NCBI GenBank assembly: GCA_038216155.1
Contig: JBBQQH010000003.1
Coordinates: forward strand, 1-64,000
Direction of reading: 5' to 3'
Source of the DNA: SZAS-103 sp038216155
Lineage (GTDB): Bacteria > Pseudomonadota > Gammaproteobacteria > Xanthomonadales > Xanthomonadaceae
Length of the DNA: 64,000 nt
How positions within the stretch are numbered: position 1 is the first letter of the stretch; each line of letters begins with the position of its first letter. The notes beneath the pieces were generated by a model. That model did no database searches and was not told where the DNA came from. It saw nothing but the letters and a program-made list of their open reading frames with translations. Both the position numbers and the translations under genes were made by a program. Positions 1-9,010 of the stretch are shown here, one piece after another.

Positions 1-1033
1 GGCCACCGGGACGCCCGGGACCGCGACGGCCGGGACGCACATCCTCGCGTACATGATCGAATCGGCGCAGCTCGCGCGCCTCATCGGCCATCGCGCCGTT
101 GACATAGGCGTTGCCTTGGCGATCGCCGCGCGGAACGTGGATTTCCACTCGCGCGTTGCGCTGGCCGATCACCGGTTGCAGCGTCAACACCTGGGCGCCG
201 CCTTCCATGCCGAGTTCGGCCTGCAACTCTGCGACCTTTTCGGCGGGCAGATCTTCGCTTTGGCCGCGCTTGAGCAAACGTGGCAGCGGGATCAATCCGT
301 AGCGCACGCGCTTGAGTCGGCTCACCTGGTAACCCTGCGATTCCCACAGCCGCCGCACTTCGCGATTTCGGCCTTCACGCACGATCACCTTGAACCACGC
401 GTGGCTGTCGCTCGATCCGATCCGCTCGATCACGTCGAACTTGGCCGGGCCGTCCTCCAGTGCGACGCCGCGGGCGAGGCGATCGACGATGTTGTCCGGC
501 ACTTCGCCATGCACGCGGCAGATGTATTCCCGTTCGACCGCGCGCGAGGGATGCATCAACGCATTCGCCATCTCGCCATCGGTGGTCAGCAGCAGCAAGC
601 CGGTGGTGTTGATATCGAGGCGACCCACGGCGATCCAGCGCGCGCCCTTGATCCGCGGTAGTGCTTCAAACACGGTCGGGCGGCCTTCGGGATCGTCGCG
701 TGTGGTCACTTCGCCCTCGGGCTTGTTGTACAGCAGCACACGCGCCGGCTCGTTTAACGTACTGGCGACGAATGCCTTGCCGTCGAGTTCGATCTTGTCG
801 CCACTAGACACACTCTGCCCGACAGTTGCGACCTCGCCGTTGACTCGCACTAGGCCTTGCGCGATGCGCTCTTCCAGCGCGCGCCGCGAGCCTAGGCCGG
901 CTTGCGCCAGAACCTTGTGCAGGCGTTCTTCCAAGCGCGGAGTGTTCTCGTCGGCCTCGCGTTTGGAGGACAGCGACAGACGGCTACGCGTGGTATCGGC
1001 TGCGCCGAGGTTGGTTGGATGTTTATCGTTCAT
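1..1033 (-). CDS. rluB: 23S rRNA pseudouridine synthase RluB, 3' end outside window
   Basis: Converts a uridine of 23S rRNA (U2605 in E. coli) to pseudouridine. The reading frame runs from an ATG at 1033 leftwards off the window, so the C-terminus is missing. An S4 RNA-binding domain comes first (RLHKVLAQAGLGSRRALEER), then the RsuA/RluB catalytic core with the GRLDINTTGLLLL motif that holds the catalytic Asp. The tail just before the window edge turns Gly/Arg/Pro-rich, as in many RluB proteins of this group. The start overlaps the scpB stop by four bases (ATGA), which suggests translational coupling. RsuA or RluE are the alternatives, but the scpAB neighbourhood is typical of RluB. Confidence 0.92.
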   Translation of the reverse strand, partial: MNDKHPTNLGAADTTRSRLSLSSKREADENTPRLEERLHKVLAQAGLGSRRALEERIAQGLVRVNGEVATVGQSVSSGDKIELDGKAFVASTLNEPARVLLYNKPEGEVTTRDDPEGRPTVFEALPRIKGARWIAVGRLDINTTGLLLLTTDGEMANALMHPSRAVEREYICRVHGEVPDNIVDRLARGVALEDGPAKFDVIERIGSSDSHAWFKVIVREGRNREVRRLWESQGYQVSRLKRVRYGLIPLPRLLKRGQSEDLPAEKVAELQAELGMEGGAQVLTLQPVIGQRNARVEIHVPRGDRQGNAYVNGAMADEARELRRFDHVREDVRPGRRGPGRPGG

Positions 1034-2007
1034 GAAATGTGCTCTTGCGGGTCCGTGGAATCGGACTGTTGTGAATTGGGTTCGGAAAAATCGGACTGAT
1101 TAAAATCAGATTCGGAATCGACACTATCGGTAACGGCGTAATCGAGCCCTCTCGATGTACTTTCGGCTTCGGGATCCTCCGCCGTATCCGCCGCCGCAGC
1201 GGAAACCGGGGTGATGGCAAACGGCAATTGCGGATCGAATTCTGGGATCTCGTGCAATTCGGATAGCGGCGGCAAGGCATCGAGACTCTTCAGGCCGAAA
1301 TAATCGAGGAAGGCGCGCGTGGTGCCCAGCAGTTCGGGCTTGCCCGGGACGTCGCGGTGGCCGACCACGCGAATCCATTCTCGCTCTTCCAGCGTTTTGA
1401 TCAGATTGCTGTTGACCGCCACGCCGCGCACCTGCTCGATCTCGCCGCGGGTGATTGGTTGTCGGTAGGCGATCAGCGCAAGCGTTTCCAGCGTGGCCCT
1501 CGAGTATTTCGCTTGGCGCTCGGTCCACAACCGCGACACCCAAGGCTGCAGTTCGCTGCGCACCTGATAGCGAAACCCGGAAGCCACTTCGACCAGTTCG
1601 ACCCCGCGATCCTGGCAAGCTTCGCGCAGGACGTGCAGTGCGTGTCCGATCGCGCCGCTTGGCACCGGGGCGTCGTCAGCGAACAGTGCTTGCAGTTGCG
1701 CCACGCTCAACGGTTGCTGCGCGGCCAGCAATGCGGCCTCAAGAATCCGCGCCAACAAATGCGGATCGATCTGTGCTGCGACGCCGACCGAATGATTGTC
1801 GGCGACAATGGCCGAACCAGACGGCGCAGCGGATGCGCCTGGCAAGCTGTCTTGTGCCGACGATGGTGTCCAATCCGGCGCGGATGCATCCGTCGACCGA
1901 CTTTCTGCCAAGGTTGCGTCGGATTCATCGACAACTGGCGGGGTGGGCGTTGCGGTCATGCAGTGGGCTCTGAGTTTGGGTTTGTGCGACGGATTGGCAG
2001 CGATCAT
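1030..2007 (-). CDS. scpB: Segregation and condensation protein ScpB
   Basis: Winged-helix subunit of the SMC-ScpA-ScpB chromosome condensation complex, 325 aa. The core reads LARILEAALLAAQQPLSVAQ, then the wHTH part with ALIAYRQPITRGEIEQVRGV and LGTTRAFLDYFGLKSLDALP, which are classic ScpB segments. About 70 N-terminal residues and a long acidic Ser/Asp/Glu-rich tail flank the conserved core and look disordered. The ATG at 2007 overlaps the scpA stop by four bases (ATGA), which supports this start over the internal Met at about residue 17. The stop overlaps rluB in the same way. Its partner gene smc is at 4634, on the opposite strand. Confidence 0.95.
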   Translation of the reverse strand: MIAANPSHKPKLRAHCMTATPTPPVVDESDATLAESRSTDASAPDWTPSSAQDSLPGASAAPSGSAIVADNHSVGVAAQIDPHLLARILEAALLAAQQPLSVAQLQALFADDAPVPSGAIGHALHVLREACQDRGVELVEVASGFRYQVRSELQPWVSRLWTERQAKYSRATLETLALIAYRQPITRGEIEQVRGVAVNSNLIKTLEEREWIRVVGHRDVPGKPELLGTTRAFLDYFGLKSLDALPPLSELHEIPEFDPQLPFAITPVSAAAADTAEDPEAESTSRGLDYAVTDSVDSESDFNQSDFSEPNSQQSDSTDPQEHIS

Positions 2008-2957
2008 TCGGTCGCCGCATCGAAGGGGGTAGACGTTGTGTCGTCCGGACCAACCGCCGCAAGGGATTTCAGATAGATCGGTGCAAATGACGAGAACGAT
2101 TCGGCGCGCGGGCCTTCCAATGGCTGCTGCACGACGTCGACCAGCCGTTCCTTGACCAGTTCCAGAATCGCCAAAAAGGTGACCACCACGCCCAGCCGCC
2201 CTTCCTCCGGTGTGAACAGGCTGACGAAGTTGTGGAATTTCGCATCGTTCAACCGAGCCAGCACGCTGCTCATGCGCTCGCGCACCGACAGCAGTTCACG
2301 CTTGATCGCATGTCGGCCAAACAGGTCGGCCCGGTGCAGCACCTCCTTCAGAGCCAGCAACATTTCACGCAATTCGACTGCTGGCGGTTGCCGGACCGTG
2401 CTGCGCTCACCGATTTCCGCGCGCGCCAGCGTCGTGTCGCGATCCATGCGGTTAAGCATGTCGAGGTCTTCGGCAGCCTTCTTGAAGCGTTCGTATTCCT
2501 GCAGCCGGCGCACCAGTTCGGCGCGCGGATCGGCTTCCTCGCTGATATAGCCGGGTGGTCGCGGCAACAGCATCCGCGATTTGATCTCGGCCAGCATCGC
2601 CGCCATTACCAGGTATTCGGCGGCCAGTTCGAAGCGCAACTCTCCCAGCGCGCCGATGTATTCAACGTATTGTCGGGTGATCTCGGCAACCGGGATGTCG
2701 AGGATGTCGAGGTTCTGCCGACGGATCAGGTACAGCAGCAGGTCAAGCGGACCTTCAAACGCTTCGAGGATGATTTCCAGCGCGTCGGGTGGGATGTACA
2801 GGTCCTGAGGAATTTCCAGCAACGGCTGTCCCAGCACCATCGCCAGCGGCATCTCGTGCTGTCGTGCCCGCGCACCGTCGACCGCGATCGCGACCAACGC
2901 TGTCGGCAACTGCTCGCTGTGCGAAACCTGCGCCACGGGCGCTGTCGGGTCGGTCAT
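2004..2957 (-). CDS. scpA: Segregation and condensation protein ScpA
   Basis: Kleisin subunit that bridges the SMC heads, 317 aa. The diagnostic N-terminal kleisin segment is present (EAFEGPLDLLLYLIRRQNLD), followed by DIPVAEITRQYVEYI and AAEYLVMAAMLAEIKSRMLL. The C-terminal winged helix contains VVVTFLAILELVKERLV. It has an extra N-terminal stretch of about 60 residues before the core, so the true start could be further in, but no better ribosome site is obvious. It is the first gene of a tight scpA-scpB-rluB run and may be co-transcribed with yciO, whose stop lies 174 bases upstream. Confidence 0.95.
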   Translation of the reverse strand: MTDPTAPVAQVSHSEQLPTALVAIAVDGARARQHEMPLAMVLGQPLLEIPQDLYIPPDALEIILEAFEGPLDLLLYLIRRQNLDILDIPVAEITRQYVEYIGALGELRFELAAEYLVMAAMLAEIKSRMLLPRPPGYISEEADPRAELVRRLQEYERFKKAAEDLDMLNRMDRDTTLARAEIGERSTVRQPPAVELREMLLALKEVLHRADLFGRHAIKRELLSVRERMSSVLARLNDAKFHNFVSLFTPEEGRLGVVVTFLAILELVKERLVDVVQQPLEGPRAESFSSFAPIYLKSLAAVGPDDTTSTPFDAATE

Positions 2958-3131
2958 CTGTGCTTGCTTCTAGGTTGCGGGCCAGCTTTTCGCGCTAGCG
3001 TCGGTCGGTTGCCATGACATCGGCGTTTTGACTTGGGTGCAGGACGCCCCGCGCCCTGTCTGGCTGATCTGGTTGGCAATCCACTCCGCATTGCGCGTTC
3101 ACGCATTCGCCGCGTTGACTGGATTCGTGTG

Positions 3132-3752
3132 TCAATCCAGCGTCAGCGGATGGAATCCCTGGCGCAGGAGTTCGGGTACATCCCCAGTGGCATCCACCAC
3201 AGTGGTTGGTCCGGGTTCGCAATCGCCGCCATCAAGCATGACATCGACCCGATCCAGCAGGCGCTCGGCCACTTCATCGGCATCGTGGCTGGCCAGCTCG
3301 TCATCATCCGGCAAGGCCACGGTCGTGCTCAACAGCGGTTCGCCCACGGAGCTCAGCAGGGACTGCACGATCGGGTGCTCGACGATGCGAACACCAATAG
3401 ACCGGCGTTTGTCCTGTTGCAGGCGACGGGGCAAGTCGGAGGAGGCGGGAAGGATGAACGTGCATGGCCCCGGGGTCGACGATTTCAACAGCCGGAAGGC
3501 CGTGTCGCCGAGCCGGGTCATGCGCCCGACCTCACTCAATGTCGAACAGAGTAGGGTAAACGGATGCTTGCTGTCCAGCGCGCGCAACCGGCGCACCTTG
3601 TCTTCGGCATCGCGAGCATCGAGTCGCCAGACAAATGTGTAACCCGCATCGGTTGGGCACAGCGCCAACCCGCCGCTCGCAAGAATGCCGGCGGCGCGAT
3701 CAATCAGCCGCTGCTGCGGCGTCACCGGATGGATGGACAGGCGCTCAGGCAT
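3132..3752 (-). CDS. yciO: YciO, Sua5/YciO/YrdC-family protein
   Basis: Homologue of E. coli YciO, a relative of the threonylcarbamoyl-AMP synthases that start tRNA t6A synthesis; YciO's own physiological role is less certain. At 206 aa it matches E. coli YciO in length. Recognisable segments are IHPVTPQQRLIDRAAGILAS at the N-terminus, LCPTDAGYTF (nucleotide-binding region), TPGPCTFILPAS and GEPLLSTTVALP. The frame is open for another 100 codons upstream, but the N-terminus aligns with YciO from MPERLSIHP, and the longer version would run into the divergent YciI-like gene. It lies upstream of scpA on the same strand, a common proteobacterial order. Confidence 0.9.
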   Translation of the reverse strand: MPERLSIHPVTPQQRLIDRAAGILASGGLALCPTDAGYTFVWRLDARDAEDKVRRLRALDSKHPFTLLCSTLSEVGRMTRLGDTAFRLLKSSTPGPCTFILPASSDLPRRLQQDKRRSIGVRIVEHPIVQSLLSSVGEPLLSTTVALPDDDELASHDADEVAERLLDRVDVMLDGGDCEPGPTTVVDATGDVPELLRQGFHPLTLD

Positions 3753-3867
3753 GGGCAGGATTCGGCATCGGGATATGATGCCTGATGCGACTGAACGAAA
3801 GCGGTTTGCAGGCCTTCTATCTCGCTGCGAAATGCTGTCGACGCTATGCCTCGGTGGAGAATGCCTT

Positions 3868-4167
3868 ATGTGGTACCTGATTTTCGGACACGATCGCGCC
3901 GACAGCATGGAGCTGCGCAAGGCGGCGCGCCCCGCGCATTTGCAGCGCTTGCAGGCGTTGCTGGATGCGGGCCGTCTGCGACTGGCGGGGCCGTGCCCGG
4001 CAATCGATGCCGAGGATCCGGGGCCGGCTGGAATCTCCGGCAGTCTGATCATTGCCGAGTTTGATTCACTGGAAGACGCGCAAGCCTGGGCCGACTCTGA
4101 TTCATATGTCGCTTCAGGCGTCTACAAGAGCGTCGACGTGCGCCCGTTCCGGCAAACGCTGCCGTGA
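3868..4167 (+). CDS. YciI-family protein
   Basis: Small ferredoxin-like alpha/beta barrel protein of the YciI family, 99 aa. Family members are dimeric and some carry a catalytic His/Asp pair; the cellular substrate is unknown here. The protein starts MWYLIFGHDRADS and has the typical RPAHLQRLQALLDAGRLRLA helix and the C-terminal ADSDSYVASGVYKSVDVRPF strand. The start at 3868 is chosen because GGAGA lies seven bases upstream and the family begins right at this residue. It is divergent from yciO and 24 bases upstream of bolA. Confidence 0.85.
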   Translation: MWYLIFGHDRADSMELRKAARPAHLQRLQALLDAGRLRLAGPCPAIDAEDPGPAGISGSLIIAEFDSLEDAQAWADSDSYVASGVYKSVDVRPFRQTLP

Positions 4168-4191
4168 GCGCTTCAGCATGATCAGGCCACG

Positions 4192-4494
4192 ATGAGCGAC
4201 GCAGCAATTGGTGATGGCGCGACCCGCGCCAAGCGTATCCGGCGGGCGCTAGCAGCGCTCGCGCCGCTGGCTGTCGAGCTGATCGACGAGAGCCACAAAC
4301 ACGTCGGCCACGCCGGCGCGCGTGATGGCCGCGGCCATTTCGCATTGCGGCTCGTCAGTGGGTCTTTCACCGGGCAGGGTGCAGTCGCGCGGCATCGCAC
4401 CATCTACGCCGCGCTAGGTGACTTGATGCAGACCGATATCCACGCGCTGTCGATCCAGGCGCTCACGCCGGCCGAGGCGAGCAACCGCCGCTGA
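4192..4494 (+). CDS. bolA: BolA family protein
   Basis: BolA-type protein, 100 aa. These proteins partner monothiol glutaredoxins in Fe-S cluster handling and some act as DNA-binding regulators. The conserved centre is visible: ELIDESHKHVGHAGARDGRG, followed by HFALRLVSGSF and the RHRTIYAALGDLM helix, ending ALSIQALTP. This looks like BolA proper rather than the shorter IbaG type. It follows the YciI-like gene closely and precedes smc by 139 bases; an extended -10 promoter for smc overlaps its stop codon. Confidence 0.9.
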   Translation: MSDAAIGDGATRAKRIRRALAALAPLAVELIDESHKHVGHAGARDGRGHFALRLVSGSFTGQGAVARHRTIYAALGDLMQTDIHALSIQALTPAEASNRR

Positions 4495-4500
4495 TATACT
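4492..4500 (+). promoter_or_regulatory. Candidate extended -10 promoter for smc
   Basis: TGATATACT provides a TG extension and a -10 hexamer (TATACT) about 130 bases before the smc start. It overlaps the bolA stop codon. No good -35 hexamer was seen at the usual distance, which is tolerated by extended -10 promoters. Confidence 0.45.
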
Positions 4501-4633
4501 GCGCGGATGGTTGCTGTAGCGGCGGCGCATCGTCATTCACGCGGCTCGCCGGGTTCAACCCCACCATTCCCAATCACCGCGTTGCGCGCGTTCGGCCTGT
4601 GCCGCGCCGCGCCGACGCCTCGGCCAGACCTCC

Positions 4634-7600
4634 ATGCGCCTGAGCACGATCAAGCTGTCCGGCTTCAAATCCTTCGTCGATCCCACCACGCTGCACCTGC
4701 CGGGCAACATGACCGGCATCGTCGGCCCGAACGGTTGCGGCAAATCCAACATCATCGATGCGGTGCGCTGGGTGATGGGCGAATCCTCCGCCAGCCGTTT
4801 ACGCGGCGACAGCCTGACCGACGTGATTTTTTCCGGCTCGTCCACGCGCAAGCCGGTCAGCCAGGCGATGGTGGAACTGATCTTCGACAACAGCGATGGC
4901 ACCATCGGCGGCGAGTTCGCCAGCTTCGCCGACATCTCGGTCAAGCGTACCGTCAGCCGCGACGCGATCAGCACCTATTACCTCAACGGCACGCGCTGCC
5001 GCCGGCGCGATGTCACTGATCTGTTCCTCGGCACCGGGCTGGGTCCGCGCAGTTATTCGATCATCGAACAAGGAATGATTTCGCAACTGATCGAGGCGCG
5101 TCCCGAGGAGTTGCGGGTGTTTCTGGAGGAAGCTGCAGGCATCTCCAAATACAAGGAACGCCGCCGCGAAACCGAAACCCGCATCCGCCACACGCGCGAG
5201 AATCTCGATCGACTGAAGGACCTGCGCGAGGAAGTCGGCAAACAAATTGAACATCTACGGCGGCAAGCGCGACAGGCCGAGCAATACCAGCAATTGCAGG
5301 CCGACCATCGCGAACGCCAGTCGCAGTTGCACGCGCTCGACTATCGCCGGTTTGACGGCGAATTAATTGCGCTGCGCGACACGCTCTCACACGACGAAAC
5401 CCGATTGCAGGCCACTATTGCCAGCCAACGCCAAGCTGAAACCCAGATCGAACTGGCTCGCGTGCAGCACGGCGAGGCCAGCGAGCAGCTGAATAGCGTG
5501 CAGGGCGCGGTCTATCGCGTCGGCAGCGAGATCGCCCGCATCGAGCAACAGATCCAGCATCAGGCCGAACTTCGTCAGCGGCTGGAACAGGCGCGCGCTG
5601 AAGCGCAGACGAATCTCGCCGGAATCGAGAGTCACGTCGACGCCGACAACGAACAACTCACACAGGTCCGCAGCGCAATCGCGAATGCCGAGCCGTCGTT
5701 GCAGCGACTTGCCGATGACGATGCGTCACGTCGAGACGCATTGCAGACGGCGGAAAACGCGTTGATCGATTGGCAGTTGCGCTGGAATGCGCACGCAGGA
5801 GAGCAGTCAGAAGCGGCGCGTGCGGCGGAAGTCGAACGCACGCGCGTTGACTATCTCGACCGCCAGGCGCTCGATGCAGGGCGTCGTCGTGATGCGTTGC
5901 AGGACGAACGCGGCAGTCTGGATTTTGCCGCGCTCGAACAAGCACTGCAGACCACCACCAGCGACCATGAAACCCGACGCGCGCAACTCGAAACGCTGAC
6001 CACGCAAGCGGAAACGCGCAAAAACGAAGTCGTCGATCTGCAGACGCAGGAACGCGAGCGACAGACAGCGTTGGCCGAACTGCGCAAGCAGTTGCAGTCA
6101 GCGCGTGGCCGGCTGGCGTCGCTAGACGCGCTGCAGCACGCGGCGCTGGGTCAGGAATCTGGCGCTGGTCGCGACTGGCTCGCCACTCACGGCTTTGCCG
6201 ACGCCACGCGGCTTGGTGAGGTACTTGAAGTCGAACAAGGTTGGGAAAAGGCGGTCGAAAACGTACTTGGGCGATTGCTCGAAGCCGCGACCACCGCTGA
6301 CTTTAGCGCGCAGCTGGTGGATGTGTCCGAACTGCGCGACGGCCATGTGGCGCTGGTGGACGCCGCGACGGATGGATTCGATTTCCCGGTCGGCTCGCTC
6401 GCCGAAAAAGTGCGCGGTCCGACTGCAATTCGTCAACTGCTTGCGCGCATTCATTGCGCCGATTCGCTGGAGCAAGCGCGTGCACTGCTGGTAACGCTGC
6501 AGCCTGGCTATGCGGTAGTCACACGCGATGGCGAATGGCTCGGCGCGGGCTGGGTGCGCGTTTTGCGCAGTGGCGAAGCGCAGCAGGGAGCGCTGACGCG
6601 CGAGCGCGAAATCCAGTCGTTGCGTACCGATATTTCGCAACTCGGCCAGCACGAAACCGATGCGGTGCAAACGCTCGAGGGTTTGCGCACGCATCTGCGC
6701 GATGCCGAGCAGCAGCGTGAGGAAACCCAACGCGAGCTTTATCTGGGACATCGCGGCGTTGCCGAACTGGCCGGACAATTGCAGAGCCAGCGCGGCCGGG
6801 TCGAGTCGGCGCAGGCGCGGGTGCGCCAGATCGATGAAGATCTGGCGCAACTGATCCAGACCTTGGCGACGACGACTGCTGACGTGCGCGATGCGCGCGG
6901 CCGGCAGGAGCAAGCGGTCGCGCGCATGGCCGAACTCGAAAACCAGCGTCAACAACTCGACGCAGCCCGCCGCGAACTCGATGCCGCGCATGTTTCCGCA
7001 CGCAGCGCCGCCAGCGATGCGCACGATGCCGCGCACCGCACCGCACTGGGTCTGGAATCGCAACGCGCGCGAGTCATCGCACTATCGCAATCGCTCGAAC
7101 GCATGCAGGTGCAGCGCGAACAATTGCAGCAGCGCCTGAGCGAACTCGCCACCCAGCTCGATGACGATGGCGCGCCCAAAGCCATGCTCGATGCCGAGCG
7201 CGAGGCACAACTGCAGCAGCGTGTGATCGTCGAGCGCGACCTCGCCGCCGCGCGCTCCGCATTGGATGGCATTGATCAGGAACTGCGTACATTCGAGCAG
7301 CAGCGTCAGCAATCCGATCAACAAGCGCTGTTGCAACGTGAATCGATCGCGCGGCGGCGACTGGACGAGCAATCCTTGCGCCTGCATGCCGAACAACATG
7401 CCGAGGCGATCACCGGCGCAGGGCTGGAGGTCCAGGCTGTGATCGCCGCTTTGCCTAACGAAGCTGAGGTTGAAGTCTGGCGCAAGAAGCTTGGAGACAT
7501 CGAAGCGCGCATGCATCGTCTGGAGCCGGTCAATCTGGCTGCGATCCAGGAATACGGCGAGCAATCCGAGCGCAAGCAATATCTGGACGCGCAGAACGAC

Positions 7601-8137
7601 GATCTCAGTCAGGCGCTGGATACGCTGGAAACCGCGATCCGCAAGATCGATCGCGAAACTCGGGGCCGCTTCAAGGACACCTTCGACCGCGTCAATGCTG
7701 GCGTGCAGGAGTTGTATCCGCGCCTGTTCGGCGGCGGCCACGCATATCTCGAACTCACCGGCGATGACTTGCTCGATACCGGTGTGACCATCATGGCGCG
7801 GCCGCCCGGAAAGCGTGTGTCGAGCATCTCACTGCTCTCAGGTGGCGAGAAGGCGCTGACTGCGGTCGCACTCGTGTTCGCGATCTTTCGTCTGAACCCG
7901 GCGCCGTTCTGCCTGCTCGATGAAGTCGATGCGCCGCTGGACGAGGCAAACGTCGAGCGATTCTGTAACATGGTGGCGGAGATGGCGCAGCAGGTACAGT
8001 TCCTGTTCGTCACTCACAACAAAGGCACGATGCAAGCTGCGCATCAACTCAGCGGCGTCACCATGCGCGAGCCCGGCGTGTCGCGGCTGGTGTCGGTGGA
8101 TCTGGCCGAGGCGACGCGACTGGCCGGCGCCGCCTGA
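4634..8137 (+). CDS. smc: Chromosome segregation protein SMC
   Basis: Structural maintenance of chromosomes ATPase, 1167 aa, the usual length. It forms the condensin ring with ScpA and ScpB. The N-terminal head has the KLSGFKSFVDPT start and Walker A (GPNGCGKSN, about residues 32-40). Two long Glu/Gln/Arg-rich coiled coils flank a hinge near residues 510-650. The C-terminal head has the signature motif ISLLSGGEKALTAVALVFAI and Walker B (FCLLDEVDAPLDEANV). The start MRLSTIKLSGFKSF matches the family although no strong ribosome site precedes it. zipA and ligA follow on the same strand, as in other Xanthomonadales. Confidence 0.97.
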   Translation: MRLSTIKLSGFKSFVDPTTLHLPGNMTGIVGPNGCGKSNIIDAVRWVMGESSASRLRGDSLTDVIFSGSSTRKPVSQAMVELIFDNSDGTIGGEFASFADISVKRTVSRDAISTYYLNGTRCRRRDVTDLFLGTGLGPRSYSIIEQGMISQLIEARPEELRVFLEEAAGISKYKERRRETETRIRHTRENLDRLKDLREEVGKQIEHLRRQARQAEQYQQLQADHRERQSQLHALDYRRFDGELIALRDTLSHDETRLQATIASQRQAETQIELARVQHGEASEQLNSVQGAVYRVGSEIARIEQQIQHQAELRQRLEQARAEAQTNLAGIESHVDADNEQLTQVRSAIANAEPSLQRLADDDASRRDALQTAENALIDWQLRWNAHAGEQSEAARAAEVERTRVDYLDRQALDAGRRRDALQDERGSLDFAALEQALQTTTSDHETRRAQLETLTTQAETRKNEVVDLQTQERERQTALAELRKQLQSARGRLASLDALQHAALGQESGAGRDWLATHGFADATRLGEVLEVEQGWEKAVENVLGRLLEAATTADFSAQLVDVSELRDGHVALVDAATDGFDFPVGSLAEKVRGPTAIRQLLARIHCADSLEQARALLVTLQPGYAVVTRDGEWLGAGWVRVLRSGEAQQGALTREREIQSLRTDISQLGQHETDAVQTLEGLRTHLRDAEQQREETQRELYLGHRGVAELAGQLQSQRGRVESAQARVRQIDEDLAQLIQTLATTTADVRDARGRQEQAVARMAELENQRQQLDAARRELDAAHVSARSAASDAHDAAHRTALGLESQRARVIALSQSLERMQVQREQLQQRLSELATQLDDDGAPKAMLDAEREAQLQQRVIVERDLAAARSALDGIDQELRTFEQQRQQSDQQALLQRESIARRRLDEQSLRLHAEQHAEAITGAGLEVQAVIAALPNEAEVEVWRKKLGDIEARMHRLEPVNLAAIQEYGEQSERKQYLDAQNDDLSQALDTLETAIRKIDRETRGRFKDTFDRVNAGVQELYPRLFGGGHAYLELTGDDLLDTGVTIMARPPGKRVSSISLLSGGEKALTAVALVFAIFRLNPAPFCLLDEVDAPLDEANVERFCNMVAEMAQQVQFLFVTHNKGTMQAAHQLSGVTMREPGVSRLVSVDLAEATRLAGAA

Positions 8138-8210
8138 TGTCCGGTTTCCGCCGTAAACAACGGTTTGCTGTATATCGCACCCCCGAGCGATTGCATGAGG
8201 AAAAACCCGA

Positions 8211-8978
8211 ATGACTGACGTCAACCTGCTGCGGATTTGCATCGCAGGCGCCTGCGTACTGTTGATCGTCGCCATCTATTTTCTTGGCCGACCGCGGAAG
8301 CCAGACCAGGGCCGCCGCACCAGTTCGCCGCGCCGCGACGAATCACGACGCGAACCGACCTTCGGTGAGCAGATCGAAAACCAGTCGCTGCACGCCGAAC
8401 ACGATTCGCTCGCAAGCGACGCAAGCCAATCCGAACTCGACCTGCTTGAGCGCAGTCTCGACGCGCGCGGCCACGGGCAGCATGCGCCATCGGCACCGAC
8501 CAATCCCGCTCTTGGCGTGCGCACTGACGAGCAGTTCGATCGCATCGTCACCCTGTATGTCGCCGCCCGCGCCGGTCAATCGCTGGCCGGGCCGGATTTG
8601 CTGGTCGCAGCCGAAAAGGCCGGTCTGGTGCACGGACACATGAGCATTTTCCATCGGCTGATCGATGGGCATCCAGAGCAGGGCCCGGTGTTCAGCGTCG
8701 CCAACATGGTCAAGCCCGGCAGTTTCGATCTGTCCCGACTGCAGGAATTGAGTACGCCCGGCATCAGTTTTTTCATGACGCTGCCGGCGCCGATTTCTGC
8801 GCTGGATGCCTGGGACGCGATGTTGCCAACCGCGCAGCGCATGGCCGAGTTGCTTGATGCACTGGTGTTGGATGAGGAACGCAACGCGCTTGGCCGTCAG
8901 CGCATTGCGCACATCCGCGACGACCTGCGCGCCTACGATCGCCAGCGCGACCAGCAGACCATTCAGCCGAAGTGGTGA
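8211..8978 (+). CDS. zipA: Cell division protein ZipA
   Basis: Inner-membrane protein that tethers FtsZ polymers and stabilises the early divisome, 255 aa. A single N-terminal transmembrane helix (about residues 8-25, LRICIAGACVLLIVAIYFLG) is followed by an Arg-rich cytoplasmic patch, a charged low-complexity linker, and from about residue 105 the FtsZ-binding domain (VTLYVAARAGQSLAGPDLL, HRLIDGHPEQGPVFSVANMV, GISFFMTLPAPISALDAWD). It sits between smc and ligA, its usual place. GAGG upstream of the ATG gives a fair ribosome site. Confidence 0.93.
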   Translation: MTDVNLLRICIAGACVLLIVAIYFLGRPRKPDQGRRTSSPRRDESRREPTFGEQIENQSLHAEHDSLASDASQSELDLLERSLDARGHGQHAPSAPTNPALGVRTDEQFDRIVTLYVAARAGQSLAGPDLLVAAEKAGLVHGHMSIFHRLIDGHPEQGPVFSVANMVKPGSFDLSRLQELSTPGISFFMTLPAPISALDAWDAMLPTAQRMAELLDALVLDEERNALGRQRIAHIRDDLRAYDRQRDQQTIQPKW

Positions 8979-9010
8979 TCGCGTGGTGATCACGCAGGAC
9001 GCCTGAGGCA

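Noticed and set aside
53..661. Long plus-strand frames opposite rluB, and similar frames opposite gyrA, ligA, smc and others
   Set aside because: They mirror high-GC coding sequence and show His/Arg/Ala-rich sequence typical of antisense shadows.
3685..3867. Longer start for the YciI-like gene
   Set aside because: The family begins at MWYLIFG and GGAGA precedes that ATG; the longer version overlaps yciO.
4540..4590. GGGTTCAACCCC resembling a tRNA T-arm
   Set aside because: No acceptor stem, D-arm or anticodon arm can be built around it on either strand.
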